From Dyadobacter sp. 50-39 (GTDB lineage: Bacteria; Bacteroidota; Bacteroidia; Cytophagales; Spirosomataceae), in assembly GCA_001898145.1 (NCBI GenBank), contig MKSR01000018.1:1-64000 (forward strand): a DNA stretch of 64,000 nt, written 5' to 3'. Of the stretch, positions 50,175 to 59,386 are shown piece by piece. Positions within the stretch are counted from its first letter, which is position 1, and each line of letters begins with the position of its first letter. Both the position numbers and the translations under genes were made by a program. Below the pieces are notes generated by a model. It was not told the origin of the DNA. It worked only from the letters and a program-made list of their open reading frames with translations, and searched no databases.

Positions 50175-50250
50175 CTCTCTTTTGTAAAATGACAAAAACG
50201 CCAGTAGCCCATTGGAAATCCAATGAGCGAGCATTTGATAATAAGCCGGT

Positions 50251-50997
50251 TTATTTCAATTCAAGGATCGCGCAGGCTTGTTCCGATGCGGATTGCTCAG
50301 CCTTCTTTTTGGTAAAGCCGTTGCCTGTTGCGAAAGGTTCGTCGTTGACGAGGATCTGGGAAATGAATTCGCGGTGGTGACGGGTACCCCGCTCTTCGAG
50401 TATTTCAAAACGGATTTCCTTGCCCTCCCGCTGCGCCCATTCGATGATGAGGCTCTTGAAGTTCACATTGTTCTGGATAATGTTGTCCAGATCGTAATGC
50501 GTAATCAGCTTGCTGATAATAAAGGTCCGTGTGAAGCGGAAACCCTTATCGAGGTAAATGGCACCTACAAATGCTTCGAGCGCGTCGCCATACATGGATG
50601 AGCGGGGCGACATACCGCGGCGGTTGCCGTCATACTCGATCAGCCGGTCGAGGCCGAGCTTACGAGAAATCTGGTTCAGCGACTCGCGGTTCACGATCCG
50701 GGAACGGATTTCGGTGAGGAAGCCTTCGTCTTTGTAGGGATATTTGGTAAAAAGAAATTCTGCTACCACCATGCCCAGCACGGCATCGCCCAGGTACTCC
50801 AAACGCTCGTTCGATTCCCTGAAACCCTTGATAGCAGTTTCGCGGGAGGCGGAGGTATGCCGGAAAGCCAGCTGATAAACGCCGAGATTGGAAGGCTTGT
50901 CGCCTATAACATGCGCAATCGACTCCTTAAATTTTTTGTCCTCGGCACTTCCAGTCCGGAAAAGGGAAAGTATCGGTATAAGAATTCGCTTTGCCAA
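50251..50997 (-). CDS. rnc: Ribonuclease III
   Basis: 248 residues. The endonuclease domain (about 20-165) has the signature ERLEYLGDAVLGMVVAEFL with the catalytic acidic residues, and GDALEAFVGAIYLDKGF. The double-stranded RNA-binding domain is at about 175-246, ending TKKKAEQSASEQACAIL. It cuts double-stranded regions in rRNA precursors and mRNAs. It is the last gene of acpP-fabF-rnc, 15 bp after the fabF stop, an arrangement conserved in many bacteria. Confidence 0.96.
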   Translation of the reverse strand: MAKRILIPILSLFRTGSAEDKKFKESIAHVIGDKPSNLGVYQLAFRHTSASRETAIKGFRESNERLEYLGDAVLGMVVAEFLFTKYPYKDEGFLTEIRSRIVNRESLNQISRKLGLDRLIEYDGNRRGMSPRSSMYGDALEAFVGAIYLDKGFRFTRTFIISKLITHYDLDNIIQNNVNFKSLIIEWAQREGKEIRFEILEERGTRHHREFISQILVNDEPFATGNGFTKKKAEQSASEQACAILELK

Positions 50998-51012
50998 TGG
51001 TAGAGAAATTAA

Positions 51013-52266
51013 TCAGTCTTCGTATTTCTTGAAAACGACTGACGCATTATGACCACCGAAACCGAATGTATTGCTCAAAGCGATATTTACGCGACGTTTT
51101 TCAGCTTGGTTGAATGTGAGTTTCAACCGCGGATTGATTTCCGGATCGTCGGTAAAGTGGTTAATGGTAGGCGGCACGACCTGGTCTTTGATCGCCATGA
51201 TACAGGCGGCAGCTTCAATCGCTCCTGCTCCTCCCAATAAATGCCCTGTCATCGATTTCGTAGAGCTGATATTCAGATCATATGCATGCTCGCCGAAGAA
51301 TTTTTCTATGGCTTTGATCTCCTGCGGATCACCGATCGGGGTAGATGTACCGTGCGTGTTGATATAGTCGATTTCCTCAGGTTTGATACCTGCATTTTCG
51401 ACCGCATTTTTCATTACAATGTAAGCGCCGAGCCCTTCCGGGTGCGGAGCAGTGATGTGATAGGCGTCGGATGACATACCGGCACCGATCATTTCGGCGT
51501 AAATTTTGGCCCCGCGTGCTTTCGCATGTTCGAGTTCTTCCAAAATAATCGCCGCTCCACCTTCTCCAAGCACAAAACCGTCACGGTCCTTATCATAAGG
51601 GCGCGAAGCAGTTTCAGGCGAATCATTTCTTTCGGACAATGCCTTTAATGCATTGAAACCGCCCACACCGGCAATTGTAACTGCCGCTTCCGAACCGCCG
51701 GAGATACACACATTCATCAAACCGAGTTTGATATAGTTGAATGCGTCGATCAATGCGTTGGTTGCCGAAGCACAAGCTGACACCGTGATGAAATTGGGTC
51801 CCCGGAAACCATACCGGATCGACAGTACGCCCGAAGCGCTGTCGACGATCATTTTCGGGATAAAGAAAGGATTGAAGCGGGGGGTTCTGCCGTTCTCGGA
51901 ATAGTTCATCACTTCTTCCTCGAAAGTTTTGAGGCCACCGATACCGGAGCCCCAAATTACACCGGCTTTGTCGAGATCAAGCGTATCTGCGTCAAAGCCG
52001 GCGTCCTTCATCGCTTCATCAGCCGCGATGACGGCGTATTGTGTAAAGGGGTCCATTTTACGGGCTTCTTGCCGGGGGATGTAATTGGTAACGTCCAGGC
52101 CTTTTACCTCACACGCAAAACGGGTACGAAACTTTTCAGCATCGAACCGCGTGATGGGGGCTGCACCGCTTACGCCTGCAACCAGATTTGACCAAAAGGT
52201 AGGAACATCATTGCCAACGGGCGTCAAAGCGCCCATTCCTGTAATTACAACTCGCTTAAAACTCAT
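51013..52266 (-). CDS. fabF: Beta-ketoacyl-ACP synthase II
   Basis: 417 residues. The condensing enzyme of fatty acid elongation, using malonyl-ACP. The Cys-His-His triad is Cys165 (VSACASATNAL), His305 (YINTHGTSTPIGD) and His342 (MTGHLLGGAG). The N-terminal VVITGMGALTPVG and the C-terminal NTFGFGGHNASVVF complete the family pattern. It lies 43 bp after acpP, and rnc follows by 15 bp. Confidence 0.97.
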   Translation of the reverse strand: MSFKRVVITGMGALTPVGNDVPTFWSNLVAGVSGAAPITRFDAEKFRTRFACEVKGLDVTNYIPRQEARKMDPFTQYAVIAADEAMKDAGFDADTLDLDKAGVIWGSGIGGLKTFEEEVMNYSENGRTPRFNPFFIPKMIVDSASGVLSIRYGFRGPNFITVSACASATNALIDAFNYIKLGLMNVCISGGSEAAVTIAGVGGFNALKALSERNDSPETASRPYDKDRDGFVLGEGGAAIILEELEHAKARGAKIYAEMIGAGMSSDAYHITAPHPEGLGAYIVMKNAVENAGIKPEEIDYINTHGTSTPIGDPQEIKAIEKFFGEHAYDLNISSTKSMTGHLLGGAGAIEAAACIMAIKDQVVPPTINHFTDDPEINPRLKLTFNQAEKRRVNIALSNTFGFGGHNASVVFKKYED

Positions 52267-52309
52267 AAAATTGGGACAGAATAGAAGATTGTACTGGCAA
52301 AAACCGAGA

Positions 52310-52546
52310 TTACTTCACGTTTTCTTCCAGATATGCAACAGCCTGACCAACTGTACCGATGTTCTCTGCCTGATCGTCAGGGATAGAAAGATTGAATTCT
52401 TTTTCGAATTCCATAATCAACTCAACGGTGTCTAGAGAGTCCGCTCCCAAGTCGTTCTGGAAGTTTGCTTCCGGTGTAACCTCCGACTCTTCTACGCCGA
52501 GTTTTTCGACGATAATTTGCTTAACTCTTTCTGCAATTGCTGACAT
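52310..52546 (-). CDS. acpP: Acyl carrier protein
   Basis: 78 residues, acidic, the normal ACP size. The phosphopantetheine attachment site is Ser37 in [14 protein letters not shown]. Helices I-IV are recognisable ([39 protein letters not shown]). It carries growing acyl chains in fatty acid synthesis. It is the first gene of acpP-fabF-rnc and has the best promoter of the window immediately upstream. Confidence 0.98.
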   Translation of the reverse strand: MSAIAERVKQIIVEKLGVEESEVTPEANFQNDLGADSLDTVELIMEFEKEFNLSIPDDQAENIGTVGQAVAYLEENVK

Positions 52547-52576
52547 TTTATAATCACTTTTTGGTTAAAATCGCCA

Positions 52577-52608
52577 CAAAGAAAGATATTTCAGTTCACT
52601 TTTTCAAA
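52577..52608 (-). promoter_or_regulatory. Putative promoter of the acpP-fabF-rnc operon
   Basis: On the minus strand, TTTG (52605-52608) is followed after exactly 20 bp by TTTCTTTG (52577-52584), a one-mismatch form of the -33/-7 pair TTTG-N19-21-TAnnTTTG. The leader would be about 25 nt. Confidence 0.5.
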
Positions 52609-52778
52609 AATTTTTTAAACTGGACGTTTTATTGCTCGATCCTTGTTTAAAATAAAAAAAAGCAGGAAATCAGCCGATTATAGGGGTTCTGTTCCAACAA
52701 ATCGGTTAACTGCAAAGAGAACATTGCGGATAGCCGTACATTCGCGAAACATTTATCAATACCTATACCAACACCAGT

Positions 52779-53591
52779 ATGATCTCGATACCGAAGCTGA
52801 AAAACACCGATTCGACCTCCTTTTTCCTGATGGCCGGGCCCTGTGCCATCGAGGGACGGGACATGGCCCTCCGAATCGCTGAACATATTGTAACCGTTAC
52901 CGATCGCCTCCGCATTCCATATATATTCAAAGGCTCCTACCGCAAGGCCAACCGCACCAAAATCGATTCTTTTACGGGGATTGGCGATGAAAAAGCGCTG
53001 AAAATCTTGCAGGAAGTAAGTCAGACATTCGGCATTCCTACTGTAACCGACATCCACGAATCCCACGAGGCCGCATTCGCCGCCGAGTATGTGGATGTGT
53101 TGCAAATCCCGGCATTCCTCTGCCGCCAAACCGAGCTCCTCGCGGCCGCAGCGCGCACGGGCAAAGCCGTGAATGTGAAAAAAGGTCAGTTCCTTTCCGG
53201 CGCCTCCATGAAGTTTGCCGCCGAGAAAATCAATGAAGTGAATCCCGACGCACAGGTGATCCTCACCGACCGCGGCAATAGCTTCGGCTACGGCGACCTC
53301 GTGGTAGATTATCGTAACCTGCCCGAAATGGCCGCATTCGGTGTGCCCGTCGTCATGGACTGCACGCATTCATTGCAGCAGCCCAACCAGAGCTCCGGCG
53401 TTACGGGAGGCAAACCGAAACTGATCGAAACGATCGCCAAAGCCGCCATTGCGGTGGGGGCCGACGGTCTTTTCATCGAAACCCATTTCAACCCCTCCGA
53501 AGCCAAATCCGACGGCGCCAATATGCTCCCGCTCGATCAGCTGGAAGGGCTACTGGAAAGACTCGTACGCGTGAGAGAAGCTATTTTATGA
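52779..53591 (+). CDS. kdsA: 3-deoxy-8-phosphooctulonate synthase
   Basis: 270 residues. It condenses phosphoenolpyruvate with arabinose 5-phosphate to Kdo 8-phosphate for the LPS inner core. Motifs: MAGPCAIEGRDMAL, FKGSYRKANRTKIDSFTG, PTVTDIHESHEAAF, VDVLQIPAFLCRQTELL, NVKKGQFLSG and FIETHFNPSEAKSDGANML. It indicates a Kdo-containing LPS. Its stop overlaps the following PAP2 gene by 4 bp (ATGA). Confidence 0.97.
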   Translation: MISIPKLKNTDSTSFFLMAGPCAIEGRDMALRIAEHIVTVTDRLRIPYIFKGSYRKANRTKIDSFTGIGDEKALKILQEVSQTFGIPTVTDIHESHEAAFAAEYVDVLQIPAFLCRQTELLAAAARTGKAVNVKKGQFLSGASMKFAAEKINEVNPDAQVILTDRGNSFGYGDLVVDYRNLPEMAAFGVPVVMDCTHSLQQPNQSSGVTGGKPKLIETIAKAAIAVGADGLFIETHFNPSEAKSDGANMLPLDQLEGLLERLVRVREAIL

Positions 53592-54280
53592 TTCCAAAAA
53601 CTATGAAGGCATATCTGATATGCCTTTTTCTTTTGATTCAAATTCTTCCGCAAGCCGCATTTGCGCAGGAAGATTCTACCAAAATCTGGAAAGTCACTGC
53701 GGGCGACGTCATTCCGCCCGTTACGCTTGGTCTTGCCGGCCTGATTGTGCAGGGTAAAATCAGCCGGCATCTGCAGGAGCGTGTGGTTTCGGGTTATCCC
53801 AATTACAACACAAAATGGGACGAGTACCTGCCCTATGCGCCAGGCGTCGTAAGCCTGGGACTTGCGTCGGCGGGCGTGAAAGGAAAACATAAGCTAGGCG
53901 ACCAGGTGATCCTTGCTTTGCTCTCCAATATCATTGCGCAAGGCGTTACGCAAAGTTTGAAACGCATTGTGCGCTACCCGCGACCGAACGGCGAGGATTA
54001 TCATTCTTTTCCGTCGGGCCACACCACCACCGCATTTGCCAATGCCACGCTCCTGCATGAAGAATACGGACAGCGGAGCATATTATATAGTATAGGCGGC
54101 TACGGGGCGGCTACGGCGGTGGGCACCATGCGGGTGCTGGGCAACCACCACTGGCTTGCGGACGTGCTCATGGGTGCGGGGATAGGCATAGGCGCGACGA
54201 AAGTAATGTACATCAGCTATCCGTGGATGCAGCAGCAGGTCCGGAGAATGAAGGCACGACGCCATGCTGAAAAAAAATAA
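53588..54280 (+). CDS. PAP2-family membrane or periplasmic phosphatase
   Basis: 230 residues with a signal peptide (after MIPKT, about 6-25, AAFAQED). The acid phosphatase/PAP2 motifs are KRIVRYPRP, PSGHTTTAFANAT and RVLGNHHWLADVLMGA. There are one or two further hydrophobic segments. Such enzymes dephosphorylate lipids such as undecaprenyl pyrophosphate, phosphatidylglycerol phosphate or lipid A. Coupling to kdsA suggests a role in LPS or lipid-carrier maturation; that is inference from position. Start by overlap at 53588, or at 53603, which gives a more classical signal. Confidence 0.9.
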   Translation: MIPKTMKAYLICLFLLIQILPQAAFAQEDSTKIWKVTAGDVIPPVTLGLAGLIVQGKISRHLQERVVSGYPNYNTKWDEYLPYAPGVVSLGLASAGVKGKHKLGDQVILALLSNIIAQGVTQSLKRIVRYPRPNGEDYHSFPSGHTTTAFANATLLHEEYGQRSILYSIGGYGAATAVGTMRVLGNHHWLADVLMGAGIGIGATKVMYISYPWMQQQVRRMKARRHAEKK

Positions 54281-54340
54281 ATGCTGCTGACATAGGGCTG
54301 TCACTTGCACGGTTGTCTTTTGCATAAACATCTGTTAGCC

Positions 54341-54799
54341 ATGCAAACGAAAACCATTCAGCCCATTCACGTTCTTTGCTTCGAAACCCAGACTTCTTTT
54401 AAGGAAATTTTTCAGTATGTCCGTGTGGAGGCCCGGAACCTGTATCAGGATGCGGTTCACAACGACCTGGAAATCACCGGTCCTGTTTACTGGGTTTACC
54501 AGGGAGCCGATGGCCAGCCCGATACCGTTTTTACATTGACCATTGCATTGCCCGTTACGCCGCCTGCGCACGCAACCGATTCGCGGTACCGACTGAAACA
54601 GCTGGAAGCATTTGAATGCATAAGCGAAGATCTTTACGGAAATTGGGACGGGCTGGTGAATACCTACGGTTCCCTGTTCGGTGAAATCATGTCCAGAAAA
54701 CTGGTTATGACAGGCCAAAACCGGGAAATTTATCTGAACATGGATTTTGAGAATCCCGAGCGCAACATTACCGAAGTTCAGATCGGTATTTTAAAATAA
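54341..54799 (+). CDS. Uncharacterised protein, possibly GyrI-like
   Basis: 152 residues from the ATG at 54341; an in-frame TTG at 54305 would add twelve residues with no coding character. The sequence suggests an effector-binding/GyrI-like alpha-beta fold: PIHVLCFETQTSFKEIFQYV, then ITGPVYWVYQGADGQPDTVF, then FTLTIALPVTPPAH, followed by a helix with YGNWDGLVNTYGSLFGEI and a last strand REIYLNMDF. In the AraC effector-binding/GyrI group the equivalent P-x-x-x-Y and E-x-x-x-P features occur. No signal or membrane helix. Function is uncertain. Confidence 0.6.
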   Translation: MQTKTIQPIHVLCFETQTSFKEIFQYVRVEARNLYQDAVHNDLEITGPVYWVYQGADGQPDTVFTLTIALPVTPPAHATDSRYRLKQLEAFECISEDLYGNWDGLVNTYGSLFGEIMSRKLVMTGQNREIYLNMDFENPERNITEVQIGILK

Positions 54800-54835
54800 G
54801 CATTATTAAAGGACAAAGTTTCTACACCCAACGCG

Positions 54836-55369
54836 ATGTCATATTGCACTTACGTCAACAACAATCCCTCGGAGCAGGCCGATTACCTGCTCCACAAGCA
54901 TTACCATGACCATCAGTACGGCTTCCCGATCGAGGATGACGACGAGCTTTTCGGGCGACTTTTGCTGGAAATTAATCAGGCCGGCCTCAGCTGGACGCTT
55001 ATGCTCCGCAAGCAGGACAGCTTTCGGGCCGCTTATGATAACTTTTCCATCCAAAAAGTAGCTGCCTATGACGAGGCCGACCGGGAACGGCTGCTGGCGG
55101 ACCCGGGCATTGTGCGGAACCGATTGAAAGTGAATGCGGCGATCGTCAACGCGCAGAAAATCCTCGAATTGAAACAGGAATATGGTTCATTCAAAGGCTG
55201 GATCGACGCGCATCACCCGCTGACCAAAGAACAATGGATCAAGCTTTTTAAGAAGACATTTAAGTTTACCGGCGGGGAGATTGTGAATGAATTTTTGATG
55301 AGTACGGGGTACTTGCCCGGCGCGCATGATGCCGATTGCCCGGTGTTTCAAACTATTCATTCGATCTGA
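54836..55369 (+). CDS. tag: DNA-3-methyladenine glycosylase I
   Basis: 177 residues. A helix-hairpin-helix glycosylase of the Tag family that excises 3-methyladenine. Conserved parts: YHDHQYGFPIEDDDELFGRL (substrate-binding region), LEINQAGLSWTLMLRKQDSF, the RNRLKVNAAIVNAQKIL block and the C-terminal FKFTGGEIVNEFLMSTGYLP with the essential residues. Cytoplasmic. It follows the unknown gene by 36 bp and is convergent with the GDPD gene. Confidence 0.93.
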   Translation: MSYCTYVNNNPSEQADYLLHKHYHDHQYGFPIEDDDELFGRLLLEINQAGLSWTLMLRKQDSFRAAYDNFSIQKVAAYDEADRERLLADPGIVRNRLKVNAAIVNAQKILELKQEYGSFKGWIDAHHPLTKEQWIKLFKKTFKFTGGEIVNEFLMSTGYLPGAHDADCPVFQTIHSI

Positions 55370-55407
55370 TAATGACCTGGTCATCGCATAACGGGCTTGC
55401 TATAATA

Positions 55408-56226
55408 CTATTGAGCGCTTTTCACTATGTATGACACCATTTCCGCCGGCTTGTCCGTTTGCAAACCCTGAACGCCCTTATGCAATGCCTCATTCCACGA
55501 GGCCGGGCCTTCGGTAGGGCTCTGAACATCCAGCCAGACTGAAATGCCGTGCTCTTTCGCGGCTTTCAAGAGTTCAGGGTTAGCAACATTATCCACAACT
55601 TGGATGTGCATTTGATGGAGGAATGCCGCCAGCTGCTCTTTATTGGTAATTTCGTCGGGCAGGCTGGTCATGAGCGGCATTTCCGGCGCTACCTGTTTCC
55701 ATTGGCTATATTGCTCTTCCCTATTTAAATACACCACGATCTGGTGCTCCATGCCGGCGGCTTTGATCTGCTTCCAGGTCTCGGCCACATCCGCTTCTTT
55801 GAAATCCAGATAAATGTTAATCTTACCTTTGCAAAGAGCCAGTATTTCCTTGAATTCAGGAATGCGGTGGGTCTTTTTGTTGCGGTTGAAAACCTGCAAT
55901 TCTTCTACTTCCGGCCAGGTCATGTCTGTTATTTTGCCCATACCATTGGTTGTGCGGTCGACTTTGGCGTCATGCAGGGCCACGAGATGTCCGTCTTTGG
56001 TTGTCCTTAAATCCACTTCCACATAGTCGGCACCGCAACTAATGGCTTCGCGGGTGGATGCGAGCGTATTTTCGGGCGCACTCACGTGGTTACCCCTGTG
56101 CGCGATCACAACCGTTTTGTGTTTGGAATGCGGCAGTGCCGGGTGTGCCGAATGTTGCGCCAATGCGGGTAATGCGAATGATGCACACGCAACAAGCGCA
56201 GAAATTTTTTGAACAAACAATTTCAT
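55408..56226 (-). CDS. Glycerophosphodiester phosphodiesterase
   Basis: 272 residues with a signal peptide (about 1-23, LPALA-QH). A GDPD TIM barrel: VVIAHRGNHVSAPENT with the catalytic His and Glu, DYVEVDLRTTKDGHLVALHD, with the metal ligands and second His, and PEFKEILALCKGKINIYLDF. It releases glycerol 3-phosphate from glycerophosphodiesters in the periplasm, which fits the glycerol kinase gene at the right edge metabolically but not positionally. It lies 130 bp downstream of the PfkB gene on the same strand, with a terminator between. Confidence 0.93.
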   Translation of the reverse strand: MKLFVQKISALVACASFALPALAQHSAHPALPHSKHKTVVIAHRGNHVSAPENTLASTREAISCGADYVEVDLRTTKDGHLVALHDAKVDRTTNGMGKITDMTWPEVEELQVFNRNKKTHRIPEFKEILALCKGKINIYLDFKEADVAETWKQIKAAGMEHQIVVYLNREEQYSQWKQVAPEMPLMTSLPDEITNKEQLAAFLHQMHIQVVDNVANPELLKAAKEHGISVWLDVQSPTEGPASWNEALHKGVQGLQTDKPAEMVSYIVKSAQ

Positions 56227-56288
56227 CTTGAATTTCAGGTTATCAGCGGGGTTACCGTTTTTTCAATCAAACAGGCTAGCAGGCCTGC

Positions 56289-56338
56289 AAAAAAATGAGT
56301 CTACAAGTAGAAACGCATTTCCGCTCATAGACTCATTT
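56289..56338 (-). terminator. Terminator of the PfkB-type kinase gene
   Basis: A perfect 11-bp stem AAATGAGTCTA (56293-56303 with 56328-56338), 24-nt loop, and a minus-strand exit of seven T residues that begins within the stem. Confidence 0.65.
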
Positions 56339-56356
56339 AATACAAACATTAAAAAT

Positions 56357-57274
56357 TTATTGTATTTCGAAGCTCGCCAGTTTCACAAATTCTTGAACGC
56401 GGGCATTGATTTCTTCTTTCGAAAGGTTCACCAGGCGCTCGGTACCGAATTTTTCCACACAGAAAGAGGCCATTGCAGATCCGTAAATGATCGCGCGTTT
56501 CATGTTTTCGAAGGAAATGTCGTTGGTAGAAGCCAGGTAGCCGATAAAACCACCGGCGAATGAGTCGCCCGCGCCGGTTGGGTCAAATACTTCTTCCAAA
56601 GGCAAAGCAGGCGCGAAGAAAATGCGGTCTTCCTGGAACAACAATGCGCCGTGCTCGCCTTTCTTGATGATCAGCGTTTTGGGGCCCATCGCCATGATTT
56701 TCTTGGCAGCTTTACGCAAAGAATATTCGCCGGAAAGCTGGCGCGCCTCTTCATCATTGATCGTCAGGAGGTCAACCAGTTTCAAAACCGCTTTAAGGTC
56801 ATCCAAAGCGATATTCATCCACAGGTTCATGGTATCGAGCATGATCAACTTCGGGCGTTTCGACAAGCGCTCGATCACCAGTTTCTGGGTTGCAGGAACC
56901 GTGTTACCGAGCATCAGGAATTCTGTTCCCTGGTAGGAATCCGGAATAATGGGATCGAAATGCTCCATCACGTTCAGCTCCGTGATCAGCGTGTCACGGG
57001 TGTTCATATCCTCATGGTACTTACCCGACCAGAAGAATGTCTTGCCATCCTGCACGATCTCCAAACCTTTGGTATCCACGCCGTGTTCTTCAAGCAGGCC
57101 GATCATTTGCTGGGGAAAATCTCCGCCGACAACCGCAACGAGATTATTTTGCTTCGTGAAATAGGAAGCGGCTAGTGTGATGTAAGTGGCTGCACCACCG
57201 ATAATTTTGTCTGTTTTTCCAAACGGGGTTTCGAGCGCATCGAATGCAACAGATCCTACGGTAAGTAAACTCAT
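56357..57274 (-). CDS. PfkB-family carbohydrate/nucleoside kinase
   Basis: 305 residues. The ribokinase fold: the Gly-Gly substrate-binding motif in DKIIGGAATYI (about 23-33), and the C-terminal signature FDPTGAGDSFAGGFIGYL with the catalytic Asp and anion hole. LLTINDEEARQLSGEYS and LIIKKGEHGALLF are typical. The overall pattern fits Bacteroidota PfkB proteins sometimes called adenosine or sugar kinases; the substrate is not readable. It is divergent from the DUF5618-cysS operon. Confidence 0.92.
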   Translation of the reverse strand: MSLLTVGSVAFDALETPFGKTDKIIGGAATYITLAASYFTKQNNLVAVVGGDFPQQMIGLLEEHGVDTKGLEIVQDGKTFFWSGKYHEDMNTRDTLITELNVMEHFDPIIPDSYQGTEFLMLGNTVPATQKLVIERLSKRPKLIMLDTMNLWMNIALDDLKAVLKLVDLLTINDEEARQLSGEYSLRKAAKKIMAMGPKTLIIKKGEHGALLFQEDRIFFAPALPLEEVFDPTGAGDSFAGGFIGYLASTNDISFENMKRAIIYGSAMASFCVEKFGTERLVNLSKEEINARVQEFVKLASFEIQ

Positions 57275-57418
57275 AAGTGATTACTGTGTTGATTTTAAGT
57301 TAGTTTCAAACTGGATTTTAAATGCAAAAACGCTGCGAAGATAAACAAAACGACCGAATAGCATTCTCCCGCCCGCTCATTCTCAGCTATACCTACAAAT
57401 CAATGTTGGGTTATTTGC

Positions 57419-57426
57419 TATTTTTG
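57419..57426 (+). promoter_or_regulatory. Putative -7 promoter element of the DUF5618-cysS-M28 operon
   Basis: TATTTTTG matches TAnnTTTG, 41 bp before the ATG at 57467. No clear -33 TTTG. Confidence 0.45.
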
Positions 57427-57466
57427 TCTGAGGTAAATTTCTCTATCAGTTAAATCACATACTATT

Positions 57467-57853
57467 ATGGAAGCAATCTCAGAAGCAAGACGCCACATTG
57501 ACAATGCAAAGGATTTTCTCAGCAACAATGCCAGAAAGCAGGACGGACTTTATCAGGACAGAAAGTATGTCAAAATCGCAGGTCACGCAGCATATACAGG
57601 TGTGTTGTTGGCGCTGAATGAGTTCTTAGGAGAAAAAAGTAAAAAGACGCCCAAAAGCGTCGAATGGTATCAACACGCATTAAGCCGGATCGACAAATCT
57701 CTTCTTTCTAATTTTAACGAAGCTTATGAAATCCTCCACATTCACATGGGATACCAAGGTATCAAAAGCTCCGAAACTGCCTCGGTAGGCCTGAAAAAAG
57801 CAGAAAAAATCATCGACTGGGTAGAAACCCGGCTTGACAAGAAAAATAAGTAA
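57467..57853 (+). CDS. DUF5618-family protein
   Basis: 128 residues, all helical in appearance and positively charged at the ends, with a HEPN-like pattern: SEARRHIDNAKDFLSN, YVKIAGHAAYTGVLLALNEF and EAYEILHIHMGYQGIK. DUF5618 occurs in Bacteroidota and has no assigned function. It could be a small RNA- or nucleotide-related helical bundle of the HEPN type, but the catalytic R-x4-H motif of HEPN RNases is not seen. It is 21 bp before cysS, so co-transcription is likely. Confidence 0.8.
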   Translation: MEAISEARRHIDNAKDFLSNNARKQDGLYQDRKYVKIAGHAAYTGVLLALNEFLGEKSKKTPKSVEWYQHALSRIDKSLLSNFNEAYEILHIHMGYQGIKSSETASVGLKKAEKIIDWVETRLDKKNK

Positions 57854-57874
57854 TCAAGAAAGTACAACATATAA

Positions 57875-59377
57875 ATGACCGCACAAACTTTCCAGCCACT
57901 TAAAATATTCAATACGCTTACCCGTAAAAAGGATGTTTTCGTTCCTATTGCCCCTCCCTATGTCGGCATGTATGTGTGCGGGCCGACGGTCTATAACAAT
58001 GTGCATTTAGGCAACATCCGTACATTCCTTTCTTTCGATATCCTGTTCCGATACCTGACGCACATCGGCTACAAAGTCCGTTACGTTCGTAACATCACCG
58101 ACGTAGGCCACCTGGTAGGCGACGGCGATGCAGGGGAGGACAAGATCGGAAAAATGGCAAAGCTGCAAAAGCTGGAACCGATGGAGATCGTACAGCGGTA
58201 TACCAATGATTTTCATGAAGTTACTGCCATTTTCAACCTGCTTTCCCCCAGTATCGAGCCTACCGCTACCGGCCATTTGATCGAGCAGATCGAAGCCGTA
58301 CAGACGCTGATCGACAAAGGTGTAGCGTACGAATCCAATGGTTCGGTTTACTTTGATATCAATAAGTATCAGGCAGGCGGCAATGAATACGGCAAGCTGT
58401 CAGGCCGCATTATCGAGGATTTGCTGAACGAAACCCGCGACCTCGACGGACAGGCAGAAAAACGCAACCCGCTTGATTTTGCATTATGGAAAAAGGCTAA
58501 TCCCGAGCACATCATGCAGTGGGAATCGCCGTGGGGCAAAGGCTTCCCGGGATGGCATTTGGAATGTACCTGCATGAGTGCCAAATATTTAGGCAAGCAA
58601 TTCGATATTCACGGCGGCGGAATGGACTTGAAATTTCCCCACCATGAATGTGAAATCGCGCAGGGGAAATCACTGACGGACGAAGAACCCGTCCGCTACT
58701 GGATGCATACCAATATGCTGACCGTCAATGGCCAGAAAATGTCGAAGTCGCTGGGTAACTCGTTCCTGCCTTCCGAACTGTTTTCGGGTAATCACGAACT
58801 GCTCGACCAGGCTTACAGCCCGATGACCGTGCGGTTTTTCATGCTGCAAAGCCAGTACCGCAGCACCCTCGATTTTTCGAACGACGCATTGAAAGCCGCC
58901 CAAAAAGGCTACAAAAAGCTCGCAAACGGCCTCCGCATTGCTAAACTGCTCACATATACCCACGAGGACGACGTGAATGCAGACGAAACAAAGAAGGCCG
59001 ATATCGAAAAATCGATCGAAGGCTTCTACCATGCGATGAACGACGATCTGAACACGGCCGTAGCATTCGCCAACCTTTTCAACATGCTGAAATACATCAA
59101 TATGCTGAATATGGGGCAATTGAAGTCCGCGGCGTTGGGTGAAGCGGTGTTTACTTCCCTGAAAGAACAATTTGTCATATTCTTTGAAGATGTGCTGGGC
59201 TTGAAAGAAGAGCTTGCGGAAGGCCATGCCATCCTCGACGGCATGCTGAAACTATACCGGGAATTTAAGCTCTCGCAGAACTACGAAAAAGTGGACGAAA
59301 TCCGTTCTTATTTCAAAAATCAGGGCCTGGTAATCCGCGATACCAAGACGCGCATCGACTGGGCCTACGAAGAATAA
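57875..59377 (+). CDS. cysS: Cysteinyl-tRNA synthetase
   Basis: 500 residues. A class I synthetase with Cys35 (MYVCGPTVYNNVHLGNIR, the HIGH-like HLGN at 44-47 and first zinc ligand), the DIHGGGMDLKFPHHECEIAQ zinc and His block, and KMSKSLGN. The C-terminal DALR anticodon-binding helical domain ends in the family-typical region. It charges tRNA-Cys. It sits between DUF5618 and an M28 peptidase gene in one transcript. Confidence 0.97.
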   Translation: MTAQTFQPLKIFNTLTRKKDVFVPIAPPYVGMYVCGPTVYNNVHLGNIRTFLSFDILFRYLTHIGYKVRYVRNITDVGHLVGDGDAGEDKIGKMAKLQKLEPMEIVQRYTNDFHEVTAIFNLLSPSIEPTATGHLIEQIEAVQTLIDKGVAYESNGSVYFDINKYQAGGNEYGKLSGRIIEDLLNETRDLDGQAEKRNPLDFALWKKANPEHIMQWESPWGKGFPGWHLECTCMSAKYLGKQFDIHGGGMDLKFPHHECEIAQGKSLTDEEPVRYWMHTNMLTVNGQKMSKSLGNSFLPSELFSGNHELLDQAYSPMTVRFFMLQSQYRSTLDFSNDALKAAQKGYKKLANGLRIAKLLTYTHEDDVNADETKKADIEKSIEGFYHAMNDDLNTAVAFANLFNMLKYINMLNMGQLKSAALGEAVFTSLKEQFVIFFEDVLGLKEELAEGHAILDGMLKLYREFKLSQNYEKVDEIRSYFKNQGLVIRDTKTRIDWAYEE

Positions 59378-59386
59378 GCGCAAAAC

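Noticed and set aside
54305-54340. TTG start for the GyrI-like protein
   Set aside because: The ATG at 54341 gives the sensible N-terminus. The twelve extra residues have no coding character.
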